DNA of 64,000 nt from assembly GCF_009728485.1 (NCBI RefSeq), contig NZ_VVIQ01000012.1:25322-89321 (forward strand), read 5' to 3'. The notes beneath the pieces were generated by a model. The model did not search any database and was not told the DNA's origin. It saw only the letters and a list, made by a program, of their open reading frames with translations. Made by a program: the position numbers and the translations under genes. This document shows, piece by piece, positions 8,834 through 19,000 of the stretch. The DNA is from Prevotella vespertina (GTDB lineage: Bacteria; Bacteroidota; Bacteroidia; Bacteroidales; Bacteroidaceae). How positions within the stretch are numbered: position 1 is the stretch's first letter; the number at the start of each line of letters is the position of its first letter.

Positions 8834-11218
8834 ATGAAGTTTTTTTTGAAAGTAATCTTATCTTGTATTGGAATACTATATTCTGTCTCATTGAGTGCAC
8901 AGAATAATGCAAGCGGAAGGATTGTTGATAAGCAAAGTAAGGGAATTGATGCCGCTGTTGTTATGCTAATTTCTTTACCTGATAGTATCCTTATAGAAAC
9001 GACACTTACTGATGATAATGGAGACTTTCAACTTCCAGAGCAAACAGGACATTTCCTTTTATATATAAGGGCATTAGGTTATAAAGAATTTAAGAAAGAT
9101 ATAACAATCACCGCATCGGAGATTCTTCCAACTATCCAGTTAGAAGCAGATAATGTTGTCTTGAAAGATGTTGTCGTTACAGCTCGCAAGTCACGCCCAT
9201 TAACTAGCTTATCTAATGGCAAATTACAGATAAATGTGGCACAAACTTATCTTACCGATATCGGAAATGCTTTAGATGTTTTAAAGCATTCACCCGGAAT
9301 ATCGGTAAATAGTAAGGGAGATATATCTTTAGCAACTCTTGGAGGAACCGCCATATACATAAATGGAAAGAAACTTATGTTACAAGGAGAAGAGCTTTCT
9401 GCTTATCTTCGCTCTCTGCCCTCATCGAAAATTACTCGCATTGAAAGTTCTACTAATCCTAATGCGAGTTTTGGTACTGATGGAGCAGGAGGAGTTATTA
9501 ATATTATCTTGAAAAGCAATGAAAGAACTGGTACCTTCCTTACAACTTCACATAGTTTGTCTTACTGGAAGAACATAAGGCAAAACTCTGATATTTCTTT
9601 CTCCTTCAACAAAAGCAAATGGCAATTAGGTTTGAACTATAGCCATAGCTTAGGACATTATGCAATGAAGTATGGCTTTGAGAAAGTTCAAGATGGAAAT
9701 AAAAGTATATCAGAAACATCTGATACTGATAAGCGGAACACTTACTCTGTAGGTGTTGATTTCTCTTGGCAACCTAATCAAAAGAATAAATTGTATTTTA
9801 ATAGTACGATGAATCTGCTTGTTGGACCTGGTTTGACAGAGACAACAACACAGGTATATAATGGTACTTCTACGTTAGATGGAATCCTAAAGGCACGCAA
9901 TGACTATGTAAAGCAGAAGACAATTCAATATAATAACAGTATAAACTATCTATACCAACCATCAGAGAGTCGTCAATTATCTTTTTCTGTTGATTGGACA
10001 CACTTTGATGGTAAAGCTCGTTGCAAACAACCCAATGATTATTTTTCATCTAATAACATACTTATTCGTTCTGATTTATTCTATTCTCAACCTGACAAAG
10101 ATATTGATATTTATGCCTTATTAGCTGACTATAAATATAAACCTAATGCACAGAATGAATGGCTAATAGGTGCTAAGACTTCATTGATAAAGAGTAATAA
10201 TATCTTTCTTTTTAAAAAGAATGGGCTAATAGACTCACAACGCTCAAACAGATTTAAGTACAACGAAGATAATATTGAAACTTATGTGCAATACACACTC
10301 TCTTTGAATAAACTAGAGTTAAGTACTGGGCTACGTATGGAGTATATGTATACCAATAATAAGCTACACTCTTATGCTAACCAGTTGATAGAAGAAAATA
10401 ATCGAAGGAAGTTGAATCTATTCCCCAACATGTCAGTATCTTATGCTTTCAATGATAAGAACAAAGTAGCTCTTTCATACAGTAGGCGACAAGATAAACC
10501 TCGGTATGAAGATCTTAATCCTTTTGAATATTTATTAGATGAGTTATCTTATTGGAAAGGCAATCCTTTTCTTAAGCCTCAGATAAGCAATAAGATTATA
10601 CTGAACTATACATGGAGTAGTTTATCTTTAAGCTTATATTATAATAAGCTAGATGATTACTTTACGTCACTTACCGATTTATTTGAGCATAACAAGACGA
10701 TAATGACAACTAAAAATATAGGGACACAACAGCAAATAGGAATAGAAGCGGTCTATTCTAAGCGTCTTACTTCATGGTGGGATATTAATTCCAACATAGG
10801 ATTTTACTATTTTGATAATAAGTTGAATTACGAGAACTATAAGCAAGAATATAAACGTCCATCATGTTTCTTATCCGCAAATAATAATTTTCATTTACCT
10901 TTGGGTATCGACCTAGAGCTTTCAGGACGATACTATTCAAAACGTCAAGGAGGAAGTTATGAAGTGAATAAGTCAACAGGTGGTATTGATTTAGACTTAA
11001 ATAAATCATGGAATAATAATCGTTTCCGCCTCTCACTATTGATGACAGACCTGTTACATACAGAGCGTTGGGATAGCTATGGAATAAAAGATAGCTTGGA
11101 TCTATCGTCTTGGGGATATGGAGAGAGTCGGAAGATCATGTTGCGTTTCACTTATAGTGTTGGTAAACAAAAGTTTGAAAAAGAAGAGAAGAATCTTGAA
11201 GAATTAAAGCGATTGTAA
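8834..11218 (+). CDS. TonB-dependent receptor, outer-membrane beta-barrel family (OMP_b-brl_3 type)
   Basis: 794 residues from the ATG at 8834. This start gives a good signal peptide (KFFLKVILSCIGILYSVSLSAQ); an in-frame TTG at 8807 would add nine residues before it. A carboxypeptidase-regulatory-like beta domain (about 25-110) precedes a plug region (VVVTARKSRPL, then GTAIYINGKKL and the INIILKSN strand). The rest is alternating beta-barrel strands with aromatic ends. These receptors import large ligands with TonB energy; the substrate cannot be read from sequence. A TonB-C-domain gene follows. Confidence 0.87.
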   Translation: MKFFLKVILSCIGILYSVSLSAQNNASGRIVDKQSKGIDAAVVMLISLPDSILIETTLTDDNGDFQLPEQTGHFLLYIRALGYKEFKKDITITASEILPTIQLEADNVVLKDVVVTARKSRPLTSLSNGKLQINVAQTYLTDIGNALDVLKHSPGISVNSKGDISLATLGGTAIYINGKKLMLQGEELSAYLRSLPSSKITRIESSTNPNASFGTDGAGGVINIILKSNERTGTFLTTSHSLSYWKNIRQNSDISFSFNKSKWQLGLNYSHSLGHYAMKYGFEKVQDGNKSISETSDTDKRNTYSVGVDFSWQPNQKNKLYFNSTMNLLVGPGLTETTTQVYNGTSTLDGILKARNDYVKQKTIQYNNSINYLYQPSESRQLSFSVDWTHFDGKARCKQPNDYFSSNNILIRSDLFYSQPDKDIDIYALLADYKYKPNAQNEWLIGAKTSLIKSNNIFLFKKNGLIDSQRSNRFKYNEDNIETYVQYTLSLNKLELSTGLRMEYMYTNNKLHSYANQLIEENNRRKLNLFPNMSVSYAFNDKNKVALSYSRRQDKPRYEDLNPFEYLLDELSYWKGNPFLKPQISNKIILNYTWSSLSLSLYYNKLDDYFTSLTDLFEHNKTIMTTKNIGTQQQIGIEAVYSKRLTSWWDINSNIGFYYFDNKLNYENYKQEYKRPSCFLSANNNFHLPLGIDLELSGRYYSKRQGGSYEVNKSTGGIDLDLNKSWNNNRFRLSLLMTDLLHTERWDSYGIKDSLDLSSWGYGESRKIMLRFTYSVGKQKFEKEEKNLEELKRL

Positions 11219-11324
11219 CTTCTTATTCTCTTAGAAATCTTTACTTTCGTAGTAGTTTATACTGATAGAGTTCTTACCGATTCTCAAAGAACATATCATC
11301 CAAACCTAATAAAAAAGAAGCCAA

Positions 11325-11735
11325 ATGAAGAAATTTATATTCATATTATTTCTGTTTTTAGTGACGGATACGACTATAACTCAAGCATTCAGTAGCTTTC
11401 AAAATGATTTCGTAGAAAATGGAAAGAAGGTCTACACAGTTGTTGAAGAGATGCCAAGCTTTAAAGGTAACGTTAATACTTGGTTAATATCCCACCTTCG
11501 TTTTTCCAAAAGGATAATTAGAGAAGGAGTATATGTAAGAGTAATGGTAAAGTTTATTGTAAAGTCAGATGGCAGATTGTCTGATTTTAGTATTTACAGA
11601 AGCACTAACCATGAGCTTGATACGAAAGTACTTCGTGTAATGAAGAAGATGCCTAAATGGAATCCAGGAAAGCATAATGGGATTCCCGTTTCATGCTATT
11701 ATATCTTGCCAATTATGCTGTGCCCAAGATATTGA
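11325..11735 (+). CDS. Exported protein with TonB C-terminal domain
   Basis: 136 residues. The N-terminal hydrophobic stretch ends ITQAFSSF, either a signal peptide or a membrane anchor. Residues about 40-130 match the TonB C-terminal fold: VRVMVKFIVKSDGRLSDFSIYRS, then a helix and VLRVMKKMPKWNPGKHNG and VSCYYILPIML. Full-length TonB has a Pro-rich linker, absent here. It may couple to the receptor immediately upstream, or be a degenerate energy-transducer paralogue. Confidence 0.75.
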   Translation: MKKFIFILFLFLVTDTTITQAFSSFQNDFVENGKKVYTVVEEMPSFKGNVNTWLISHLRFSKRIIREGVYVRVMVKFIVKSDGRLSDFSIYRSTNHELDTKVLRVMKKMPKWNPGKHNGIPVSCYYILPIMLCPRY

Positions 11736-11751
11736 TTCTACATATATTATA

Positions 11752-11794
11752 AATAAAAACAGGAGGTAAACAACTACACGTAGTGTTTACCTCC
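11752..11794 (-). terminator. Terminator of HU-like gene (possibly bidirectional)
   Basis: GGAGGTAAACA at 11762-11772 pairs with TGTTTACCTCC at 11784-11794, with an inner CTAC/GTAG. On the minus strand the stem is followed by TGTTTTTATTT. Confidence 0.7.
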
Positions 11795-11834
11795 CATTCG
11801 ATTAGAGTAAAGCAACATTCACATCATGAATGGC

Positions 11835-12296
11835 TTAGGAATTAGCTACCGGGCCGTTTTCCTCTTCTTTCTTGTCAGGCTTAGGTTTAGTCGGCTTCTC
11901 CTTCTTTCGTAGAGGATTATCCACTTCCACTTGTAGATTCTTTAAAGCCTTACTCACAGAGTGTTTCCATGTCACAACAATGCGAGGCTTTTTCAATGAG
12001 GCGACGCTTACGTCTTTCTCATTGTTTTCCATCTTGGAGTGAATAACTGTTCGAAGGGAGAAGATGTCCCCTAAATCAAGTGATCCGCCTAGTTGTACAA
12101 CCTCTTTGACAATGTTTCGTAACGTTATTAACACGTTATGCACATCGCCTTCGCTCAAAGAAGTCTCTCGAACAATACGCTCAATAAGCCATGTTGAAGA
12201 GAACTTGTTAGGAGCCTTAGGTACTGCACTAAAGGCTTTCTGACCTTTGTTAGGACCAACCCGATGGACTGATCTTTTAACTTTTAAGTAAATCAT
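11835..12296 (-). CDS. HU-like DNA-binding protein (HU-HIG type)
   Basis: 153 residues, longer than classical HU (about 90). The Bacteroidales-specific HU-like family opens with a short strand and a basic segment (YLKVKRSVHRVGPNKGQKAF). Then comes the helical dimer part (TSLSEGDVHNVLITLRN) and the beta arm region (LGGSLDLGDIFSLRT). The tail is rich in Lys, Pro and Glu (KPTKPKPDKKEEE). It probably binds DNA as a dimer. A long non-coding gap with a 23-bp repeat array and a distant good promoter lies upstream. Confidence 0.85.
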   Translation of the reverse strand: MIYLKVKRSVHRVGPNKGQKAFSAVPKAPNKFSSTWLIERIVRETSLSEGDVHNVLITLRNIVKEVVQLGGSLDLGDIFSLRTVIHSKMENNEKDVSVASLKKPRIVVTWKHSVSKALKNLQVEVDNPLRKKEKPTKPKPDKKEEENGPVANS

Positions 12297-12427
12297 AAGT
12301 ACGATTTTTTAAAAATTAATATATGAGGTATAACACATAGGTGCACACCCCGTTAATACTACAAAAATCTTATCATAAATCCTTCTTCACTTCTGAGCTG
12401 TAAAAGGCTCTTGTTCAGAAGAATTTA

Positions 12428-12534
12428 GTACTTTGACTTAAACGTTATTGTACTTTAACCTTAGCGTGAGTTGTACATTAACTTAAACGTCAATCGTACT
12501 TTAACTTAAACGCTAATCGTACTTTAACTTAAAC
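12428..12534. repeat. Tandem 23-bp repeat array (5 units)
   Basis: Units begin GTAC at 12428, 12450, 12473, 12496 and 12519 (spacings 22, 23, 23, 23). The best-kept unit reads GTACTTTAACTTAAACG plus six variable bases. The core TTTAACTTAAA is a near-palindrome. The array sits in the 789-bp gap 12297-13085, which otherwise holds a minus-strand promoter, a possible 30-codon ORF and the addB-like terminator. Related arrays occur at 37679-37747 and 44712-44845. Confidence 0.85.
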
Positions 12535-12663
12535 TTGCTGGGAACTAAAATTATAGAAGTTCGTCAGGTTTGTTATTCTACATCATAGAGACTCATTAGG
12601 TTCTCCAAAGTCATTATACTTTATCATGCTAACCTCTCTTTCTTATAAAGGGAGATTACAACA

Positions 12664-12756
12664 ATGACATTACTTATATTATTGCAATTACTTAATTGTA
12701 GATTCGTTTATTTAAACTCAGTTGTAAAAGAACGCTTTGTCTATAAAAGACTATAA
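12664..12756 (+). CDS. Possible small hydrophobic peptide (30 aa)
   Basis: ATG at 12664 opens a 30-codon frame beginning MTLLILLQLLN and ending in a basic tail (KERFVYKRL). A purine-rich AAAGGGAG at 12647-12654 is 9 nt upstream. It is paired in an 8-bp hairpin with CTCTCTTT at 12634-12641 (5-nt loop). No clear promoter precedes it. A good minus-strand promoter points across it from 12791-12822. It is short enough to arise by chance; if real it would resemble a type I toxin in layout. Confidence 0.25.
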   Translation: MTLLILLQLLNCRFVYLNSVVKERFVYKRL

Positions 12757-12790
12757 CAAATATTATTTGTATATTAAGTTGTATCTGTGA

Positions 12791-12822
12791 CAAAGGTATA
12801 AATTTAGTTTGAAACGTCCAAA
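12791..12822 (-). promoter_or_regulatory. Strong promoter match reading toward the HU-like gene
   Basis: Read on the minus strand: TTTG (12819-12822), a 20-bp spacer, TACCTTTG (12791-12798). It fits the Bacteroidetes consensus fully. Transcription would start near 12785, about 490 nt before the HU-like gene, and pass through the repeat array. Confidence 0.65.
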
Positions 12823-12960
12823 TAATTAGAAACTTTTTTCTTATAAAGTTGATATAAATTGCGAAAATAACTATTTAATTCAATCAACGAGGCTTACCAC
12901 CTGTTAATAAGGGTAATAAGTACAAGGAAGAACATCAACCTAAACTATAGATCTTACATT

Positions 12961-13031
12961 AAAAAGAGAAACAAACATCCTCATTTATTCAACATATTTG
13001 TAAAATAGTTAAAAAGCTGAAGATGTTTGTT
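12961..13031 (-). terminator. Terminator of AddB-like gene
   Basis: Arms 12970-12979 and 13022-13031 (AACAAACATC / GATGTTTGTT) pair over 10 bp. On the minus strand the stem runs into TCTCTTTTT. Confidence 0.6.
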
Positions 13032-13085
13032 CATGTAAAATCAAATCAAAACAATAAGAATTGAATTATACTTATAATTAAACCA

Positions 13086-15968
13086 TTATCTACCACACAT
13101 TTGTTTATAGGGGCAATAGGAACAAGCATTAAGATCATCAGTAGGGCTAAAAGCAATATTGCGATTAAAGAGATCCTCCAATTGTTGAATGAGATGTTCA
13201 AAGAAAGGTTCCTTATATTCCGTAACATCTGTTATTTCTTTCCCTTCCATTGACAATATTGGTGAATAATTATCACCGCCAGCGTGTTGAATAAAGAGTA
13301 ATGCAGGGCTAACCGCATGATGCAAAGGATTAAGCTTATCATCATGTTCTGCTTCAATTAAGCTATAAAACATAGCTTGCATTGTATAGTCACTCTTTTT
13401 AAAAGCAACATTCTTTGGATCAAATACCTCTTCAATAGATTTCAGTGGTGCTGCAACTCTACCACCAGTTTTATAATCTACGACACGTAATTGTGCCTTG
13501 TCACTATCTGAAAAGACCTCATCTAGTCGATCAACACGCCCGCCAACTCTTAACTTCTTTTCTCTATCACCCACCTTGATAGTTATACTTCTATTCACAT
13601 CAAACTCATGTGCAAGTACTCTTAAAGGTGCAGAGCGTTGGTCGATTCGTAATAACTGACGTAAATATTTCACGATGACTTCGCGGTTTATTAGCTGTAA
13701 ACCATTTAGCTTGGGATAGGTTCTTGTTCCTGCTTCTTTATTAAAGAGTGTCGTGGCAAAGGCTTCATCAACAATGTCCTCCAAAGTTAATTGTGAGTTA
13801 CCTGATGTAATTGACTGTGAACTCTTGCCTGTCTTTAATAGATCATCAATGTTCTTAGCTGTAATGATGTCTCTTGGTAGTAACTTTTCATACATCAACT
13901 GAGCTGCACAATGAAAGATGTTACCAAATAAACGTCCATCAATATCATCTTCTTCAACATCTTCTAATTCACTTATTCCTACAATGTATTTAAAGTAGAA
14001 CTTTAACGAACAACGAATATAAGTATTAATGGCAGTAGGGGAGAAACGACTAATCTCATCCAACTTATTCATGACAGCATCATCCTTATATACGATCTCT
14101 GTATCAATCCTCATCGGTTCTTGACCAGCCTTTAATGCAAGTCGATGAATTGGATGATTCCACTCCACCATTAGTTGTAACATAAAGCGACTCATCTCTC
14201 CAGTTTGACTACCTTGCGTGGAATTATTATATAAGAAGGTTACATCTTTTGCTCTTTGAATCAAACCATGGAAATAATAACTATAGATAGACACCTTGTT
14301 ATCAATGGTCGTTAGTCCATAAGCCTTACGAATCAAGTGGGGGATAAATGAGGCATCATCAACTCCCTTAGGCATATTACCTTCATTGCATGAGAGAACA
14401 AGGACATGATCAAAGTCGAGATTACGAGTTTCTAGTACGCCCATGACTTGCACGCCTTGAGCTGGTTCCCCATGAAAAGGAATGCTTGTTGTGGTAATGA
14501 GTTGATTTAATAATCTTCGGAAAATTATCTTATCAGCCTCAAGATCCCCACTTGACATTAAGTCGTATAGGCGTGTAAGTAAGGTGTACATTCTAAACAC
14601 TGACTCCTGGAAAAGAGGATCTTTATTTACAGCTGCACCATTCATTCCAATGATACGGATAGCATCAGATAGCCAATGGACAAGTTCTAGTAAATGTTGT
14701 TTATCACTTTGATGATAAGTTAGTTGTGAAATTTCATTCACGTTTACATAAAACTCTTTTTCCTCCTTTATCTTTTCTATCAATTTCTCTGCCTCTGGAA
14801 TTAGATATTTACCATACGGATGTCGTAACACCCTACTAAGATAACGTAGCCTATAACCCTGCTCCGATTGAGAGTAACCTTCTAATTGTAGTGCTAAGAG
14901 TTGCATTACCATGGAAGCAATAGGAGTTTGCTTTAAAGGGAAACCAGTTGTTATATTCAATGTCTTTACTTCGTCAGGGATACAATGGATAACAGTTTGT
15001 AATAAGTGTTCATCACATAAAACAATAACTGTTCGCTTGCCATCCTTATAACGATTGTCCTCTTTTAACCATTCTGTAATGTATCGAGCTTGCAGATTTT
15101 CTGTAGGAGCTGATATAAAATTTATTTGTTTATCATTCCCAAGGTTATCGTATATCTCATCGTTATCATTAGGCAAACTGTTCGGAAATTTATCCAACCA
15201 TTGATGTATATATGTGCCAGCCTCGTTATTTGAGTTCATGTAATATCGATCATAATCCCAATAGAAACTAGCCTTATTATCTTTCTTTAAATGCTTGAAT
15301 AAGTGCTGTTCGACTTTCTGTAGAACGTTGAAACCGATGAAAATGTAATGTTCATACTTTGTTTCAATAGAATTTTGTTCGGCTACATCTCTATATAGCA
15401 TACCCTCATAAGCAAGCCCTTGTGAACGAAGTCTTTGCTTAAAGTTGTCATATATGTCCATCAGTCTAGCCCAAAGTGTGATAAACTTTTCACGAATACC
15501 CTCTGGGTTATCATCGAAATTAGCGAAGAAACGGCGTAATTCAGTCTTCTGCTCATTTGTAAGATAACTGACATCATCTAACTCATGCAAGTCTCTGATA
15601 TTTGCAAAGACCATCTTTGTATCAGCCATGTTTTTATCGATGTCATCGAAGTCGGCTAATAGTAGTTGTCCCCATCCATAGAATTGATCTAAAGTTTCTT
15701 CAACATGACCTGTTACCTCTATGTAGCTCTTATATAAATCGCAAACACTTTTGATAGGATCGGCTACAGTTAGTTCCGAATGTTGACGGAAGAAATCTGA
15801 TATTGTAATATAAGCGGGACTCCATATTGGCTTACCAGCTAGACGGGCTAGTTCTTGATTGAGGAATAAAGACGCACGTTTGTTAGGAAAGACAACGGCA
15901 ATATGTGCCAAATCAGTTCCGTATTTATCGAGTAAATCTTTTGCTATATGTTCGAGAAATGATTTCAT
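13086..15968 (-). CDS. PD-(D/E)XK nuclease family protein, AddB-like
   Basis: 960 residues. The N-terminus has the inactivated-helicase look of AddB (VVFPNKRASLFL), and a middle segment matches helicase-like domains (FDHVLVLSCNEGNMP). The C-terminus is a RecB-type nuclease: RVVDYKTGG with a following QAMFYSLIE helix. Four cysteines at 653 (YIRCSLKFY), 949, 952 and 958 (CSYCPYKQMC) fit the 4Fe-4S staple of AddB nucleases. With the helicase gene 66 bp upstream it would form an AddAB/RecBCD-like double-strand-break processing enzyme. Confidence 0.88.
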   Translation of the reverse strand: MKSFLEHIAKDLLDKYGTDLAHIAVVFPNKRASLFLNQELARLAGKPIWSPAYITISDFFRQHSELTVADPIKSVCDLYKSYIEVTGHVEETLDQFYGWGQLLLADFDDIDKNMADTKMVFANIRDLHELDDVSYLTNEQKTELRRFFANFDDNPEGIREKFITLWARLMDIYDNFKQRLRSQGLAYEGMLYRDVAEQNSIETKYEHYIFIGFNVLQKVEQHLFKHLKKDNKASFYWDYDRYYMNSNNEAGTYIHQWLDKFPNSLPNDNDEIYDNLGNDKQINFISAPTENLQARYITEWLKEDNRYKDGKRTVIVLCDEHLLQTVIHCIPDEVKTLNITTGFPLKQTPIASMVMQLLALQLEGYSQSEQGYRLRYLSRVLRHPYGKYLIPEAEKLIEKIKEEKEFYVNVNEISQLTYHQSDKQHLLELVHWLSDAIRIIGMNGAAVNKDPLFQESVFRMYTLLTRLYDLMSSGDLEADKIIFRRLLNQLITTTSIPFHGEPAQGVQVMGVLETRNLDFDHVLVLSCNEGNMPKGVDDASFIPHLIRKAYGLTTIDNKVSIYSYYFHGLIQRAKDVTFLYNNSTQGSQTGEMSRFMLQLMVEWNHPIHRLALKAGQEPMRIDTEIVYKDDAVMNKLDEISRFSPTAINTYIRCSLKFYFKYIVGISELEDVEEDDIDGRLFGNIFHCAAQLMYEKLLPRDIITAKNIDDLLKTGKSSQSITSGNSQLTLEDIVDEAFATTLFNKEAGTRTYPKLNGLQLINREVIVKYLRQLLRIDQRSAPLRVLAHEFDVNRSITIKVGDREKKLRVGGRVDRLDEVFSDSDKAQLRVVDYKTGGRVAAPLKSIEEVFDPKNVAFKKSDYTMQAMFYSLIEAEHDDKLNPLHHAVSPALLFIQHAGGDNYSPILSMEGKEITDVTEYKEPFFEHLIQQLEDLFNRNIAFSPTDDLNACSYCPYKQMCGR

Positions 15969-16034
15969 TTGTTTTGAATGATTGAATGATGTAAATACGA
16001 TTTGTTACGATACTTTTAATGCTGAATAATACTA

Positions 16035-19000
16035 CTATTGAGTAATATTGACTTCTTCAACTTCATTACGCATGACATACCACAAATAACCAGATATGTT
16101 CTTATGCCCCATACGTTTAAGTAATTCAATATATTGTTTTACTTGCTCATGATACTCTGTGCGTGGTTTACCAAATTTGAAATCAACGATAATTATTTCG
16201 TTTCCATCGGTCATAACGCGGTCAGGTCTATGTTCACGAACAACTCCATCTTGGTTGTCATATTCAATTATTGTACATTCATTGAATAATTCCCATCGAT
16301 CAGAGAACCACGATTTAACTTTCTCATTTCTTAAAGCATTAGCTATTTTATTCCGTAGTTCTGCCGAGGTTACTTCATCATTATAAACAACACCTTGCAG
16401 TTCTAAATCCTTTAAACGTGGTTCTATATCTTCCTCCGTTAAAATGGTAGAAAATAGTTGATGAAGGATGTTACCAATCTTGATATATCGATTAGCGTCA
16501 GAAGGATCAACATCCTCACCTTTAATAAACTCTTCACTCTTATTACTTTGTCTGAACTCGGCAGGGTGGGGGAAGGTTTCTATTTTAATTAGCTTCGACT
16601 CTATAGTTTCACTGAAAGGATTTTTATTTAATAATTGATTATCAACTGGTTTTGTACTATTGTCAGCGTCTTTACATAATGTGCCAAACTCAAATTCTAA
16701 TGGCTCTGACTCCTTACCATCGCAAAGTGTTGCACCATCCAACTTAGAGCTAAGCGACTCTGTTATTAGTTGTATTATTTGTGAGCGATTACTATTAGTG
16801 GGGTTGCTTTCAAGTTCTTTCAGTTTTTTATCCTTCATCCTTTTGCCAGAGATAAAGAGATTCTTACTCGCTCGAGTGAAAGCAACATATAAAAGATTCA
16901 TGTTATCAACTATATTCTGTAAATGCTCCTCTTTATAGTCATCTTCAAAGATAGTTCCCATCATACTTTTCTTAGAGAAGTCGATAGGGATTAAAGGTAA
17001 TTGATTGAAAGGTTCCTCTTTATCCTTACCATTACACCAAATAGTATTACCAGTGGTCTTCTCTAATTCCCAATCACAGAAAGGGATTAGAACATTATCA
17101 TATTCTAAGCCCTTACTTTTGTGTATAGTAATAATACGTATACCATCAACTTCATCACTTTGTATAGTATTCTGTGACAAAGACTTTTCCCATTCTTCGA
17201 TGAAATCGTCAATATCTGCAGGATTATCACGTAGATATTCATTCAACGTATCATAGAAAGCACATACATAAGCACTTTGTCCTTCAAGCTCTTTTAAACC
17301 GAACATTTCATAGATTTGATCTACTAAATCTATCAATGATAAATTGGGTAATTGCTTGAATTGTTCAATATAACTGCTTGGCAAGTTTTTAAATATGTTA
17401 TCTCCTGGCTGAACTAATATCTCATTACTATTGCTACTATCTTTTAGAACCTGCTGATGGTACAACTTTAACAACTTACTTGCTGTAAGTTTATCATCGG
17501 GATGTACTAGTAGTCGGAGGGCAAGAATAATTACATTTACAGCGAGAGACGCATCTAAGCGGAATGCTTCGTCTGAAACAATACTGATAGCACTACCGAA
17601 ATGATGTTGAAAGGTATCAACTATATCTTGAATTACACCTTTAGTACGCACAAGAATTGTGATACTCTTTTGTCTATATCCTAAATCAAGTAGTTGTTGT
17701 ACGTTATTTGTTAGTTCATTTAAGACATCTTCTTCGTAATTGTCAGAGGGAAATAGCTTTACACTGACATAACCCTTATGATTATTCTTTTTAGGTTGCT
17801 GAATAATCTCTTTATATGCCTCAGTAAGTTGCTCAAAATTACCAATATTATCTTGTTGTAATTCCTTGATAGATTGCTCTATTGCTAGAGTAAAGAAGGC
17901 ATTATTGAATAGGATAATATTTTCTTCGGAACGATAATTGGTATTTAAAGGTTTAATCGATAATTGTTCTGTAGAGAACTCTTTTTCTATGTTGTTTAAG
18001 AGTCTCCAGTCTCCTTGTCTCCAACGATAAATACTTTGTTTGACATCACCTACAATTAGGTTATGAGAATCGCCCTGAGACATACAGTTGATAAGAAGTT
18101 TCTTAAAGTTGTTCCATTGTATTGTACTAGTATCTTGAAACTCATCTATCATGATATGTTTTAAATAAGCTCCAATCTTTTCAAAGACAAAAGGGGTGTC
18201 ACTATCTTTCATTAAATTACTAAGTAAGGATTGTGTATTACTTAGCATAAATCTATTCATGTCTTTGTTTAGTTCGTCCACAGCTTCTGAAATAGAATGA
18301 AGTAAACGTAATTGAGAAAGATGTCTTAGTGTAAGGTTACATGATTGATATTCTTTCCAGTTGTTCAGACGATACTCTTCCAATAATTTAAGATCATTGC
18401 ATAAGGACTTTGAAGCTAGATCTATAATAATTGTTTTAATTTCCTTTGGACACTTACCAGCAGGCCATTTGTCGGCATTTTCAATACAAGTTTGGACATA
18501 CTGCGGGGCTAAATCTCCCGTTGGTTTATTTTGAGTTAATTTGCTGATATAGTTATAGATACCTTTTGTACCACGATTAAATAAAGCTGGATTATCGAGA
18601 TTAGCCTTACTAATTACTGACATCAACTCTTTTGCCATGCTAGTCAGTTTATTAGCGATAGTATTACGTCTTTTTCTAAGATCTTTTATGAAGTTATCAA
18701 AGAACCCTTCGTTATTAAAGCATTTGTCCAGAGCTTCCTTATTTTCCTTATAGAAGTCTTGAAATATATTCCTACCAAAGTCTTTAATTTGATCAATTAC
18801 GTTCCATCCTTGATTATCTTCAATGTTTCTATCAATATAGTCACTAATCCATATAAGTACATCTTTTCCTTCCTCAAGGTCATTAACAAGATTATCAACA
18901 GCTTGAGCTTCTACTTGAGTATCATTGAGATCAATGCGCAGGTTAGCTGTAAGATTAAGTTCACGTGCAAGATTACGTAAAATCGCTTGAAAAAAAGCAT

